Shown here in pieces: positions 1 to 6,846 of a stretch of DNA of 21,242 nucleotides. The notes beneath the pieces were generated by a model, which did not search any database, had not been told where the DNA came from, and saw nothing but the letters and a program-made list of their open reading frames with translations. The DNA is from a virus: positions 1 to 21,242 of IMG/VR virus record IMGVR_UViG_3300042860_002606; one strand, written 5' to 3'. Position numbers and translations under genes: made by a program. The stretch's first letter is position 1; every line of letters starts with the position of its first letter.

Positions 1-426
1 GGTTTCATCATCCTCGTAGTACTCATCTTCATCATACCTGTTTTCTAAATCAGAGTCGTACTGATTTTCAAGTTCAGATTCGTTATCATAATTTTTTGAT
101 ATATTTTCAAACTCTCTTTGAATTCTGTGCATTTCATTTTTTTCTAATGCATCAAAATATTCATCTATCATTTCTTCTTCTGGATTTGCTGTCAGCATAA
201 TCACATCTTCCGATATCTTATAAATTCTATCTTTGCTATATTCCATCCATTCTTGCATGAAGATAGTCATACTTTGTATTCCTTTTTTACTCATAACAGG
301 AAGCATGTTTATCTGCATAGGATTTTCTAAGATATAGTCAGAATTGTCAATAGACAAAGAGCATATAATTGTATCTCCATTCTTTAATCTGACAAGTTTT
401 ATCCCTGTTCTATTTTTATTGCTCAT
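1..426 (-). CDS. Small Sm-like, acidic-tailed phage protein (3' end outside window)
   Basis: An open frame starts with ATG at 426 and stays open for 142 codons to the window edge, so the C-terminus is missing. The start has a good ribosome-binding site (GGAG, 6 bases upstream) that overlaps the uvsW stop region, so the gene probably belongs to the uvsW transcript. Residues 9-20 (IKLVRLKNGDTI) look like the first strands of an Sm/LSm fold, followed by a short domain to about residue 95. From about residue 108 the chain is very acidic, rich in Asp, Glu, Asn and Tyr. Small Sm-like proteins of this style are carried by T4-like phages of aquatic bacteria, often as conserved hypotheticals. The coding call is firm. 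RNA binding is only an inference from the fold-like motif. In related phages the late sigma factor gene 55 often lies a little further on, but that is outside the window. Confidence 0.8.
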   Translation of the reverse strand, partial: MSNKNRTGIKLVRLKNGDTIICSLSIDNSDYILENPMQINMLPVMSKKGIQSMTIFMQEWMEYSKDRIYKISEDVIMLTANPEEEMIDEYFDALEKNEMHRIQREFENISKNYDNESELENQYDSDLENRYDEDEYYEDDET

Positions 427-435
427 TAACAACTC

Positions 436-1938
436 CTAATTTAGTGGAATTTTTATCATTTGATAAGGAAATCCTTCTTCCGAGTATATCTTTACTCGCT
501 CCACAAAATGCTTCAGAGTATGATTTTTTCTAGATTTCCATCTCAAATCATCTGAAATATCATACAATTTTGCTTTTGTTTTCTTTTCACTTTTACGCAA
601 TTGTCTACCAATTGACTGTAGAACTCGTATTCTGCTTTTTGATGGCGAAGCAAAAATAATGTTTTTTAGACTACGAATATTTATGCCGGTAGAAAAGGTT
701 CCATACGAGGCTACAATAATTGCATTATCTTCGTTTTCAGTGATATGGCGAACAGACTCACGATAGTCGGCTTCAGTTTCACCGTGAACAAAAAAGACAG
801 GTCTGCCTTTCGCCCTCTTCTGAATTAATTCATGCAGAGGCTTGCCGTGCTTTTCTACAAATTGAAACAGAACTAAAGTATTGCCTTTGGTGCTTAAAGC
901 AAGATTAGTGATAAACTTGTTACGAAGCGTGTTTGTAACCAAGAATTCAAGTTCGTCTTGATACGATGCTTCTCGCATGGTTTGACAAACTTCGGCAGGA
1001 TAGTTCAAAACAATACAGTCAATGCTGATAGTGGACAGCAGATTACTGTCAATCAGGTCTCGTGTTGTGGTGACTTTCAAGGTTGGGCCAAACAGACCTT
1101 CAATAGCGAGTTTATTGGTTTTAGTTCCATCCAAGGTTCCTGTTAAAGCAATACGATACGGACACTTGGTTAGTTTTGTCATTATAGAAGTTAAAGACTG
1201 CGCCTTGAATAGATGTGCTTCGTCTCCGATTACTACTTCAAACTGGTCGAAGTAAGCCTTAGGCAATTCGTAGATAGATTGCCATGTGGAGATTACTATC
1301 TGTCGTGAGTCCATCTTCTGTTGACCACCAAAGATGGTATGACAGTTTTCTTCCGCATCCCAATCTGTGGTTTTAGAATAGTCTGCAAAATCTGATTTCA
1401 TCTGTGACACTAGTGATATGGTGGGAACCACAATCAAGATTTTTCGGTCTGGTGGTATGATATTCTGATACCATCTGAGCAGCGAGTAAATGATAAGCGA
1501 CTTGCCGCTTGCGGTGGGAGACAACAGCAAAGCCCGCTCACGGTTTACGGCAGCACCAATAGCATCTAACTGATGAGGATGCGGGGTAATAGGCTTACCG
1601 TTCGCTGCAAGTTTCAGAGTGTCTAGAAATTCGACTATTTGTTCAGGAGTGACTTGTGGTGGCTTTTCCGTAAAGCCTTTATCAAGTTCTAGGGTGTAAC
1701 CGCGTTCTTTTGCAAACGCAGCCAGATAGTCCAACAAGCCGATATACAGTAATCCGTTGAACGGAGAAAACAATCGAATCTTACCGTCCCAATAACGATT
1801 CTTGTAAGCAGGTGTAAATTTTGCGTTAGGCACATCGAAAGTGAAATACTCGGCGTAAATGCGAGCATGAACAGTATTAAAGCATGTTGCAGAAATCACA
1901 GACATATCCCCTGTATTTAGGGGTGTCTGTAAAGACAT
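436..1938 (-). CDS. uvsW: UvsW-type recombination helicase
   Basis: This is a superfamily 2 DNA/RNA helicase. In T4, UvsW unwinds R-loops and branched DNA, switches replication from origin-dependent to recombination-dependent, and drives branch migration with UvsX and UvsY. Visible motifs, numbered from ATG 1938, are an N-terminal WDGKIRL substrate-binding region near 50-56, Walker A SPTASGKS at 140-147, the DEAH box at 239-242, TGT at 266-268, and motif VI QSIGRQLR at 441-448. The length of 500 residues matches T4 UvsW. ATG 1938 overlaps the uvsY stop by one base (TAATG) with AAGG upstream, which suggests translational coupling. An upstream ATG-less extension to 1968 only overlaps uvsY. An internal ATG at 1905 gives a start closer to the T4 protein's N-terminus and sits just behind a late-type promoter box, so a shorter late product is possible. 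Function is confident; the exact start is not. Confidence 0.95.
   Translation of the reverse strand: MSLQTPLNTGDMSVISATCFNTVHARIYAEYFTFDVPNAKFTPAYKNRYWDGKIRLFSPFNGLLYIGLLDYLAAFAKERGYTLELDKGFTEKPPQVTPEQIVEFLDTLKLAANGKPITPHPHQLDAIGAAVNRERALLLSPTASGKSLIIYSLLRWYQNIIPPDRKILIVVPTISLVSQMKSDFADYSKTTDWDAEENCHTIFGGQQKMDSRQIVISTWQSIYELPKAYFDQFEVVIGDEAHLFKAQSLTSIMTKLTKCPYRIALTGTLDGTKTNKLAIEGLFGPTLKVTTTRDLIDSNLLSTISIDCIVLNYPAEVCQTMREASYQDELEFLVTNTLRNKFITNLALSTKGNTLVLFQFVEKHGKPLHELIQKRAKGRPVFFVHGETEADYRESVRHITENEDNAIIVASYGTFSTGINIRSLKNIIFASPSKSRIRVLQSIGRQLRKSEKKTKAKLYDISDDLRWKSRKNHTLKHFVERVKIYSEEGFPYQMIKIPLN
1914..1920 (-). promoter_or_regulatory. Late-type promoter box inside the 5' end of uvsW
   Basis: CTAAATA on the coding strand is identical to the box found before five other genes here. 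It lies inside the first codons of uvsW and ends 8 bases before an in-frame ATG at 1905. With T4 late-promoter spacing, transcription would start at about 1908. The box is flanked by an inverted repeat (CCCCT...AGGGG, 1908-1923). In T4, uvsW is known to be a late gene while uvsY is a middle gene, which agrees with a late promoter between them. It could be a chance match within codons. Confidence 0.5.
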
Positions 1939-2375
1939 TACACAACACCTTGAGTAAACTTTCGCCATTCTATGCTGTTACGAATAACCCAATGACGCTG
2001 ATTTATAGCCTTTAGCAAGGACTCAAGGTAATCCGTTTTTTCTTTTTGCAAAGCAATTTTAGCCTGTGCTTCATTCAGGTCAGCATCCGCATCCATATAC
2101 AGGTCGAGGTCTTGACGCATGATACGAATTTGAAAAGGTTCCCAACCTAAAGCAGCCAACTGCTCTTGACTAAGTTTACCTGTCATCCACTCCCACTTGT
2201 TCTTACGCAGCACATTGAAATCTGCGTTCATCTTGCTTAAGACCAACCGCTCGTCGTGAAACAGGTTCAGATACTTGTTATGCAACTGTGGAATTCTAGC
2301 GGACTCATCGCCAAGTTCAGTCTTGTCGATAGGAATATCTCGTTCCACCATTTCACGAATTTGTTCTAGACGCAT
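1938..2375 (-). CDS. uvsY: UvsY recombination mediator
   Basis: UvsY loads the phage recombinase UvsX onto single-stranded DNA covered by gp32, promoting strand exchange and recombination-dependent replication. The 145-residue protein opens with MRLEQIREMVERDIPID, closely following the T4 start (MRLEDLQEELKKDVFID), and is charged and helical throughout, as expected for the T4 protein of 137 residues. That match fixes the start at 2375. No ribosome-binding site precedes this ATG. Instead a sigma70-like promoter ends 6 bases upstream, so the mRNA may be leaderless. The stop codon overlaps the uvsW start by one base. The gene lies 35 bases after the preceding tail-tube-like gene and appears to be the first gene of its own unit. 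Confidence 0.85.
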   Translation of the reverse strand: MRLEQIREMVERDIPIDKTELGDESARIPQLHNKYLNLFHDERLVLSKMNADFNVLRKNKWEWMTGKLSQEQLAALGWEPFQIRIMRQDLDLYMDADADLNEAQAKIALQKEKTDYLESLLKAINQRHWVIRNSIEWRKFTQGVV

Positions 2376-2381
2376 GCAGTA

Positions 2382-2409
2382 AGTTTAGCAGAAATTTCAC
2401 AGAAGTCAA
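2382..2409 (-). promoter_or_regulatory. Sigma70-like extended -10 promoter for uvsY
   Basis: On the coding strand TTGACT (2409-2404) is followed after 16 bases by TAAACT (2387-2382), with a TG one base before the -10 box (extended -10). The -35 matches the bacterial consensus at five of six positions and the -10 at four of six. Six bases separate the -10 from the uvsY ATG, so the expected transcription start falls on or next to the A of ATG. This is the only host-type promoter I noticed in the window. It fits middle or early expression of uvsY. Confidence 0.55.
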
Positions 2410-2410
2410 A

Positions 2411-2947
2411 TTATAAATCTTCAATAATGTAATCGTTTAGAGTAAATTTTGCTGTTGCTATCAAAGGTTTATTTTCCGTGTCAGAGTAGTTAAATTCAAG
2501 ACCTGACAGTTCTGTAGGAAAAACTCCCTGCATAACTATTCTTTTATATGGGTTTTTTTTGTTAGTGAAGTAGATTAAAACTGCCTCCTCCCATATATCT
2601 TTTACCGGCTTTACTTCGGAAAAATCTTTATAGGGTGTGGCTTCTCTCAACCATTTTAATATTTCATAGTAATTTCTCATAGTTTCATTAACTAAAAAAG
2701 TTACAGTGAAATAGGTTATTCTTGCAGTAGAATTTGGTAATTTGATGTTTGGGCCTAAAGTCGAAGGAATATCTATAGGTTCAGAACCAACTTCATTTAA
2801 AGCAACAGTTTGAACAAAGTAAGAAAATGTTGGAATTTTTTTTATCCCAAAACGAAAGTTTTGAGGTATGCCCAAATTAGTATTGTCTGATGGACGATTG
2901 ATTCCTCCAAGAGGTCTTTCGGGTATTCCATAATCATTTTCACTCAT
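2411..2947 (-). CDS. Tail-tube-like virion protein, paralogue B
   Basis: This 178-residue protein has the layout of the T4 gp19 tail-tube family: an N-terminal strand region (NFRFGIKKIPTFSYFVQTV, about 30-48), a central ITYFTVTFLVNE strand pair followed by MRNYYEILKWL, and a C-terminal VMQGVFPTELSGLEF hairpin ending in alternating hydrophobic strands. It resembles its upstream neighbour throughout, including the shared start NDYGIP and the SD/PSNTNL-type segment, so the two are tandem duplicates. ATG 2947 overlaps the neighbour's stop by 8 bases and has GGAG 7 bases upstream. It probably forms part of the tail tube, tube cap or baseplate tube. In T4-like cyanophages a gene at this place is often labelled gp3 (tail completion); the tube-fold reading is from motif layout only. 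Confidence 0.75.
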   Translation of the reverse strand: MSENDYGIPERPLGGINRPSDNTNLGIPQNFRFGIKKIPTFSYFVQTVALNEVGSEPIDIPSTLGPNIKLPNSTARITYFTVTFLVNETMRNYYEILKWLREATPYKDFSEVKPVKDIWEEAVLIYFTNKKNPYKRIVMQGVFPTELSGLEFNYSDTENKPLIATAKFTLNDYIIEDL

Positions 2948-3488
2948 CGAAAAACTCCATATTATAATATGTGAAAGATAGCGTAGCAGTTGAAATCATG
3001 TTTGTTGCTTCAGTATCTGCGCTGTTTAAAGTTATACCAGAAAGTTTGCTCGGAAATAAGCCACGAAATGTTATTCTGAATTTAGGATTCTTTTTTGCAG
3101 ATAAAACCAATAATTGGCCTTCTTCACTCATCCAATTTCTATAACTTAATGCAGTGTCTTTATCTGTGAAAGTGGTCATTTTTCTAAACCATTCCTGTAG
3201 TTCACTATAATTTTTCAGTTTTTCATCCACCAAATAAGTAAATGATAATTCCCCATGAATAACCTCACTTCCTGGTACTTTTAATGATATGCCTCTGCCT
3301 CGTTTATATACTAGTTCATTACATGTCATACCTGGAATACTAACACTTGTGCAAAAGTAAACAGCATTTGGAACTTTGGGTAAAAAGAATACAAAGTTTG
3401 TTGTGTACGCCAAATTTGTGTTTGACGGCTGACTGTTTGCTGCGCCAGTGGCTATGTAATTTGGTATACCGTAATCGTTTATTGTCAT
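2940..3488 (-). CDS. Tail-tube-like virion protein, paralogue A
   Basis: A 182-residue protein of gp19-like design: NFVFFLPKVPNAVYF near 31-45, SIPGM, then LSFTYLVDEKLKNYSELQEWF, and a C-terminal FRGLFPSKLSGITL hairpin. Comparison with gp19 of this window shows the same order of landmarks (an aromatic/IP strand, a central strand pair with a following helix, and a xFPxxxSG/WPREIQG-type hairpin). The start is fixed by the matching N-terminus of paralogue B (MTINDYGIP against MSENDYGIP). Unlike B it has no ribosome-binding site: a CTAAATA late box ends 5 bases before the ATG. It heads a unit separated from the upstream cassette by a terminator. Likely a virion tube or baseplate-tube component; the precise role is not established. 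Confidence 0.75.
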   Translation of the reverse strand: MTINDYGIPNYIATGAANSQPSNTNLAYTTNFVFFLPKVPNAVYFCTSVSIPGMTCNELVYKRGRGISLKVPGSEVIHGELSFTYLVDEKLKNYSELQEWFRKMTTFTDKDTALSYRNWMSEEGQLLVLSAKKNPKFRITFRGLFPSKLSGITLNSADTEATNMISTATLSFTYYNMEFFDE

Positions 3489-3493
3489 ACTAG

Positions 3494-3500
3494 TATTTAG
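3494..3500 (-). promoter_or_regulatory. Late-type promoter abutting the tail-tube-like gene A
   Basis: CTAAATA on the coding strand, followed by CTAGT and then the ATG at 3488. In T4 late promoters the start of transcription lies about six bases after the box, which here is the A of the ATG. The box is immediately downstream of a rho-independent terminator, so it is well placed to start a new unit. Confidence 0.7.
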
Positions 3501-3505
3501 AAATG

Positions 3506-3530
3506 AAAAAACGGCTCTTAAGAGCCGCCT
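3506..3530 (-). terminator. Rho-independent terminator after the adhesin-like gene
   Basis: The perfect palindrome CGGCTCTTAAGAGCCG (3512-3527) is followed on the coding strand by six T residues (3511-3506). It lies 30 bases after the stop of the 570-residue gene and just before the next promoter. A weaker inverted repeat (TGATTTA...TAAATCA, 3536-3560) covers the stop codon itself. Confidence 0.85.
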
Positions 3531-3557
3531 TTTCTTGATTTAAATTACCCATATAAA

Positions 3558-5270
3558 TCAGGGTAGAGGCAATTCTGTAACATCATCAGGTCTTGTTACA
3601 AACTTATTTGAACTAGAAATTATGTTGTTTAGAGTGTCTACAATAAAGTTCTCTGTCGATACCGCAGTGTTAATGTTCTTGTTGAACATGGCAACCCCTT
3701 CACTCATTCTTATTGTGCTGGTATCATCACCGTAAATACCTCCTAGTATTTGAGTTGTTGCTCCAATTGCGGGCAACAGTCCAAAAGACCAAGAATTTAT
3801 ATTGGGGGCTTCATTCAACAGCAATTCTGAATTATTGTTCATTCTTAATGTGCCAATATCTATAGAACTGATTTGGGCTTCTTTCCAAGCACTAATTTTT
3901 GTTTTTATAACTTTAGCATCAGCGACAACAGCACTTCCCATGAATAAAATGTTTGTTGGAGTCGTTGTTGCGTTTGGATATTGATTTACAATTTCTAGTC
4001 TAGAAATTCTTGAAGAACCCGTATAGCCAAACGCGGTTAATCCAGATATGTTCAAAAAGTTTCCTATGGTCACATTTAGCGAATCGCTAGTTACACCCAA
4101 AGCGTTAGATAAAATCTGAGGAAGAGTGTTTATGGTAACTTTACCGTATTCTGCACCTGTTGGGCCGCCAGTTAAACTATAACCCAAAGCAGCAAGAGAT
4201 TTATCTGAAACTTCTCCTAAAATACTTATAGGATAATTATCTAATCCGACATTTGATGTTGTTGGTTTATGAACATACACGGTATTAATATTAATTTTAC
4301 CTACAGTAGAATTGTTGTCTACAACAAGGTTTGTAAGATTGTTACCCAAATACGAGCCTACCGTGCATCCAACACCATTCCAACCAAAATTTACTTCAGG
4401 ATAGCCATAAAGACCGTAAGATAACGATGTATCATTGTAATCTTGGCGTATTCTAGAAACATCAACAACATTTCGAACGAAAGAATCACTTGGTCTAGAT
4501 TCATTTATGAATTGATTTAAAAATCCTGTTAGGAAAATTTTCGATCTGGTTGTTGACCCGCCATTCCATGAATTGCCAGTTAAAGAAGAACCTTTGATAA
4601 ACAGTCCAACAGGATTTCCAAGACCGTCTACAGCCTTTACAGAATTCAAAAATATTGTTTTATTGTTTGCTCTTGAAGATTCTTCTTTAAATACTCGTGA
4701 CTTAACCTTCAATGATTGATAATGTGGATTGGTCGAATAGTTACCAAAAGTAACACCATATGCTGCACTAGCACCAGTAATTGAACTAGAGGTTACACCC
4801 ATAGAATATAATGAGTTAAGACCACCACCAACAACATTAAACGGATACTTTTGTTCATATCCGTATTCCCATTTAATATTCAGTTCTAATAGCGTATTGT
4901 TTGTAGTTGTTCCTGCATCAAAGGTTAAGCCAGTTGAATTTGCATAACCTCCAGTTGTGCTGCTGCCAGAAAATCCTCCGTATAATAGAGGAGCATTTGC
5001 TGTTGGGCCGAAAGACAAACCACCAACAAAAACTATATCGTTAGTCCCATTAATAGCACCAGGAACTCTTGAAGAAGTTACCCATTCACCACCATTTAAT
5101 GCGTTCCAAGTTTTCCAGTTGCTTGGATGATTCCAGTCGTAAGAATCTTTACTAGATCCAGATGTTACACTTGTTCCCAAGCCACCAACCCACCAGAATT
5201 GGTTTGCATATGAAGAAAAATTAAATTCTACGCTGCTAAGTTTCGGTGCATTTAATGGATTGTTAGGCAT
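3558..5270 (-). CDS. Large Gly/Ser/Asn-rich virion or adhesin-like protein
   Basis: A 570-residue protein, low in Cys, rich in Gly, Ser, Thr and Asn, predicted to be beta-structured. Near the N-terminus it carries the pattern WWVGG (26-30), a Trp-rich stretch with NW (51-52), PG (70-71) and NDIVF (77-81). This resembles the WVGGxGxW...NW...PGxxDxVxF opening of phage fibres and bacterial surface proteins with beta-helix repeats. The rest is a succession of short strands separated by Gly/Asn turns. ATG 5270 has a strong site (AGAGGGG) upstream. The gene has its own late-type promoter and terminator and lies just after gp23, where T4 has head accessory genes such as hoc. It could be a capsid decoration, a fibre or an adhesin; I do not recognise a specific family. 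Its base composition is lower in G+C than gp23 next to it. Confidence 0.85.
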   Translation of the reverse strand: MPNNPLNAPKLSSVEFNFSSYANQFWWVGGLGTSVTSGSSKDSYDWNHPSNWKTWNALNGGEWVTSSRVPGAINGTNDIVFVGGLSFGPTANAPLLYGGFSGSSTTGGYANSTGLTFDAGTTTNNTLLELNIKWEYGYEQKYPFNVVGGGLNSLYSMGVTSSSITGASAAYGVTFGNYSTNPHYQSLKVKSRVFKEESSRANNKTIFLNSVKAVDGLGNPVGLFIKGSSLTGNSWNGGSTTRSKIFLTGFLNQFINESRPSDSFVRNVVDVSRIRQDYNDTSLSYGLYGYPEVNFGWNGVGCTVGSYLGNNLTNLVVDNNSTVGKININTVYVHKPTTSNVGLDNYPISILGEVSDKSLAALGYSLTGGPTGAEYGKVTINTLPQILSNALGVTSDSLNVTIGNFLNISGLTAFGYTGSSRISRLEIVNQYPNATTTPTNILFMGSAVVADAKVIKTKISAWKEAQISSIDIGTLRMNNNSELLLNEAPNINSWSFGLLPAIGATTQILGGIYGDDTSTIRMSEGVAMFNKNINTAVSTENFIVDTLNNIISSSNKFVTRPDDVTELPLP

Positions 5271-5313
5271 TTTACCCCTCTTTAAAGATGCGAATTAACA
5301 ACTTACTGTAGCA

Positions 5314-5320
5314 TATTTAG
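5314..5320 (-). promoter_or_regulatory. Late-type promoter for the adhesin-like gene
   Basis: CTAAATA (followed by T) on the coding strand, between the gp23 terminator and the ATG at 5270. With T4 late spacing the transcript would begin near 5308 and have a leader of about 38 bases that contains the AGAGGGG ribosome-binding site. Confidence 0.7.
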
Positions 5321-5335
5321 GAAAATTGAAAAGTG

Positions 5336-5371
5336 TATTAAAAGAACAACCCCCTCTTTCAAGGGGGTTGT
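5336..5371 (-). terminator. Strong rho-independent terminator after gp23
   Basis: A 10-bp perfect stem, ACAACCCCCT (coding strand) with its partner AGGGGGTTGT, and a 6-base loop occupies 5346-5371. It is followed on the coding strand by TCTTTTAATA. It is 25 bases after the gp23 stop and should end the abundant capsid transcript. Confidence 0.9.
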
Positions 5372-5384
5372 CCGAGTAGAGAGA

Positions 5385-5402
5385 CTTCTGAAGAATCAGA
5401 AG
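5385..5402 (-). other. Inverted repeat covering the gp23 stop codon
   Basis: CTTCTGA (5402-5396 on the coding strand, containing the TGA stop) pairs with TCAGAAG (5391-5385) across a 4-base loop. It sits directly before the main terminator and may form a second hairpin that protects the mRNA end. It could also be incidental. Confidence 0.45.
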
Positions 5403-6799
5403 AGGTTTGTTACCTTGACGATACGATAGTACATGTTGCGACGAACTGTGTCGTCCAAAGTACTGGTCACATTGCCACTCGAATTTAGAACGAATGGGTT
5501 GTGAATCATTCCGTAACGAGTCTTGAAGCCAATCTTTGGCTGGAATGAGTTCTCACCAACTGCACGAACCATTTGTAGCGGAACATATGGGCAGTAGAAG
5601 AGACCAGCATCGTATGGGCTCGAACCCTTATAGCCAACGCAGAAGAACTCGTGAGTTGCTGTCTGTGAAGCGTATGGGTCGATGTAGACGCGGAGACGAC
5701 CGTTGAGAACACCAGCGAAGGTGTTGCCTGTATCGTCAACATTGAGGTTGGTTGAGAGGGCTGGAGCGTAGTCAAGAACGCCTGCCATGCTTAGAGCACT
5801 TGCCACATCTGCCGAGCAGAGAACGAAGTTGCCCTTACCACGACGGGTTTCCTTGGCAATTTGATTGCACTCGCGCTCCATTTGGAAGAGCAGACCCTTG
5901 AACTTCTCGACCGACCAACGACCGTTTGAGTCAACATTCAAGTCGAACACGCCTGTGGTCTGAGTTAGACCAGCGCGAGCACCCAACTTGGCTGACACAT
6001 AGATGCGACGAACGACTTCGCGGTTAATTTCAGCAAGAATTTCACTCGACAAGATGTTGGCGAGTTCGGTTTCAGCGTCAAGACCGTGAATTGCCTTCAA
6101 GTCTTGTGCCAATTCCATTGTGTATTCTGCCTTCAACGCACGGGTCTGAGCAGTCACAGTGGTCTTCTCGATTGAGAATGCCATTTGTGCAAACTGTGAG
6201 CCTGCGGCTTGTGAGCCGTTTGGATAACCAAGCGATTCGCCAGTGTTTGTGCTCATTGCTGTGCCCAAGAATGGATCGCCGTTGGTGTCTAGACCAAAGT
6301 TGCCTGCGGTGAAACCAGCACCGACACCGTTATAGAACGGATCAGTATCGGTTGCTGTTACGCCACCGAAGTTAGCGGTTTGACCTAAACCTACGCCAGT
6401 TAGACCGGTAGCAGCCTTACCTGAGAAGCGGCTGTTGGCTTCTTGGAAGAGTGCTTCATTGCCGAACTGATCGTTGTAACGACTGCGTAGAGCAAAGATA
6501 AGACCAGTTGGGCCACTCATTGGCTGAACGCCGCATACATCGTATGCGATTAGGTTTGGCATAGCGCGGCGAACTAGCGAAATGAGAATTGGGTCCCACT
6601 TAGCAATATTGCCGTTTGCATTGCCTGGAAGATCGGCTGAACTGTTGGCTGGGCCATCTTCGCGTAGATATTGTTGCTGATTCTCTAGAAGAATCGTGGT
6701 TACTGCTTTGCGATATGGATCAGAGATGTCAGGAAGTTCTGAGTGCTCAAGCACTGGCTTCCACTTACTCTGTAAGGCTTCTGAAATAGTAAGTTCCAT
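5396..6799 (-). CDS. 23: gp23 major capsid protein
   Basis: This protein forms the hexamers of the icosahedral head shell with an HK97 fold. The 467 residues begin LTISEALQSKWKPVLEH, then RRAMPNLIAYDVCGVQPMSGPTGLIFALRSRY at about 77-108, a hallmark of T4-type gp23. It is about 50 residues shorter than T4 gp23. T4 gp23 is trimmed by gp21 after an L/I-x-E sequence; candidates here are LLE (37-39) and LRE (45-47), the latter just before a Gly/Asn/Ala linker, implying a short propeptide. The start at 6799 has AGGAG 10 bases upstream. A perfect late promoter precedes the gene and a strong terminator follows it. The coding sequence is richer in G+C than its neighbours, as expected for the most highly translated gene. 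No separate gp24 vertex protein follows, so gp23 may fill that role too. Confidence 0.98.
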   Translation of the reverse strand: MELTISEALQSKWKPVLEHSELPDISDPYRKAVTTILLENQQQYLREDGPANSSADLPGNANGNIAKWDPILISLVRRAMPNLIAYDVCGVQPMSGPTGLIFALRSRYNDQFGNEALFQEANSRFSGKAATGLTGVGLGQTANFGGVTATDTDPFYNGVGAGFTAGNFGLDTNGDPFLGTAMSTNTGESLGYPNGSQAAGSQFAQMAFSIEKTTVTAQTRALKAEYTMELAQDLKAIHGLDAETELANILSSEILAEINREVVRRIYVSAKLGARAGLTQTTGVFDLNVDSNGRWSVEKFKGLLFQMERECNQIAKETRRGKGNFVLCSADVASALSMAGVLDYAPALSTNLNVDDTGNTFAGVLNGRLRVYIDPYASQTATHEFFCVGYKGSSPYDAGLFYCPYVPLQMVRAVGENSFQPKIGFKTRYGMIHNPFVLNSSGNVTSTLDDTVRRNMYYRIVKVTNLF

Positions 6800-6836
6800 T
6801 GGTTTTATACTCCTGTGGTAGTTTAAAGGTTAAAGT

Positions 6837-6844
6837 TATTTATA
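6837..6844 (-). promoter_or_regulatory. Canonical T4-type late promoter for gp23
   Basis: TATAAATA on the coding strand, starting three bases after the gp22 stop. The predicted start near 6831 gives a leader of about 32 bases that carries the AGGAG site of gp23. It is one of only two perfect TATAAATA boxes seen on this strand. Confidence 0.88.
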
Positions 6845-6846
6845 AA

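Noticed and set aside
3536-3560. TGATTTA...TAAATCA inverted repeat as a separate terminator
   Set aside because: AT-only arms with an 11-base loop and no T-tract; the GC-rich palindrome next to it is the real terminator.
5506-5775. An 89-codon open frame on the minus strand inside gp23
   Set aside because: It lies in another frame of the major capsid gene, has low-complexity Ser/Thr/Gln composition, and no start signal; it is a shadow of gp23.
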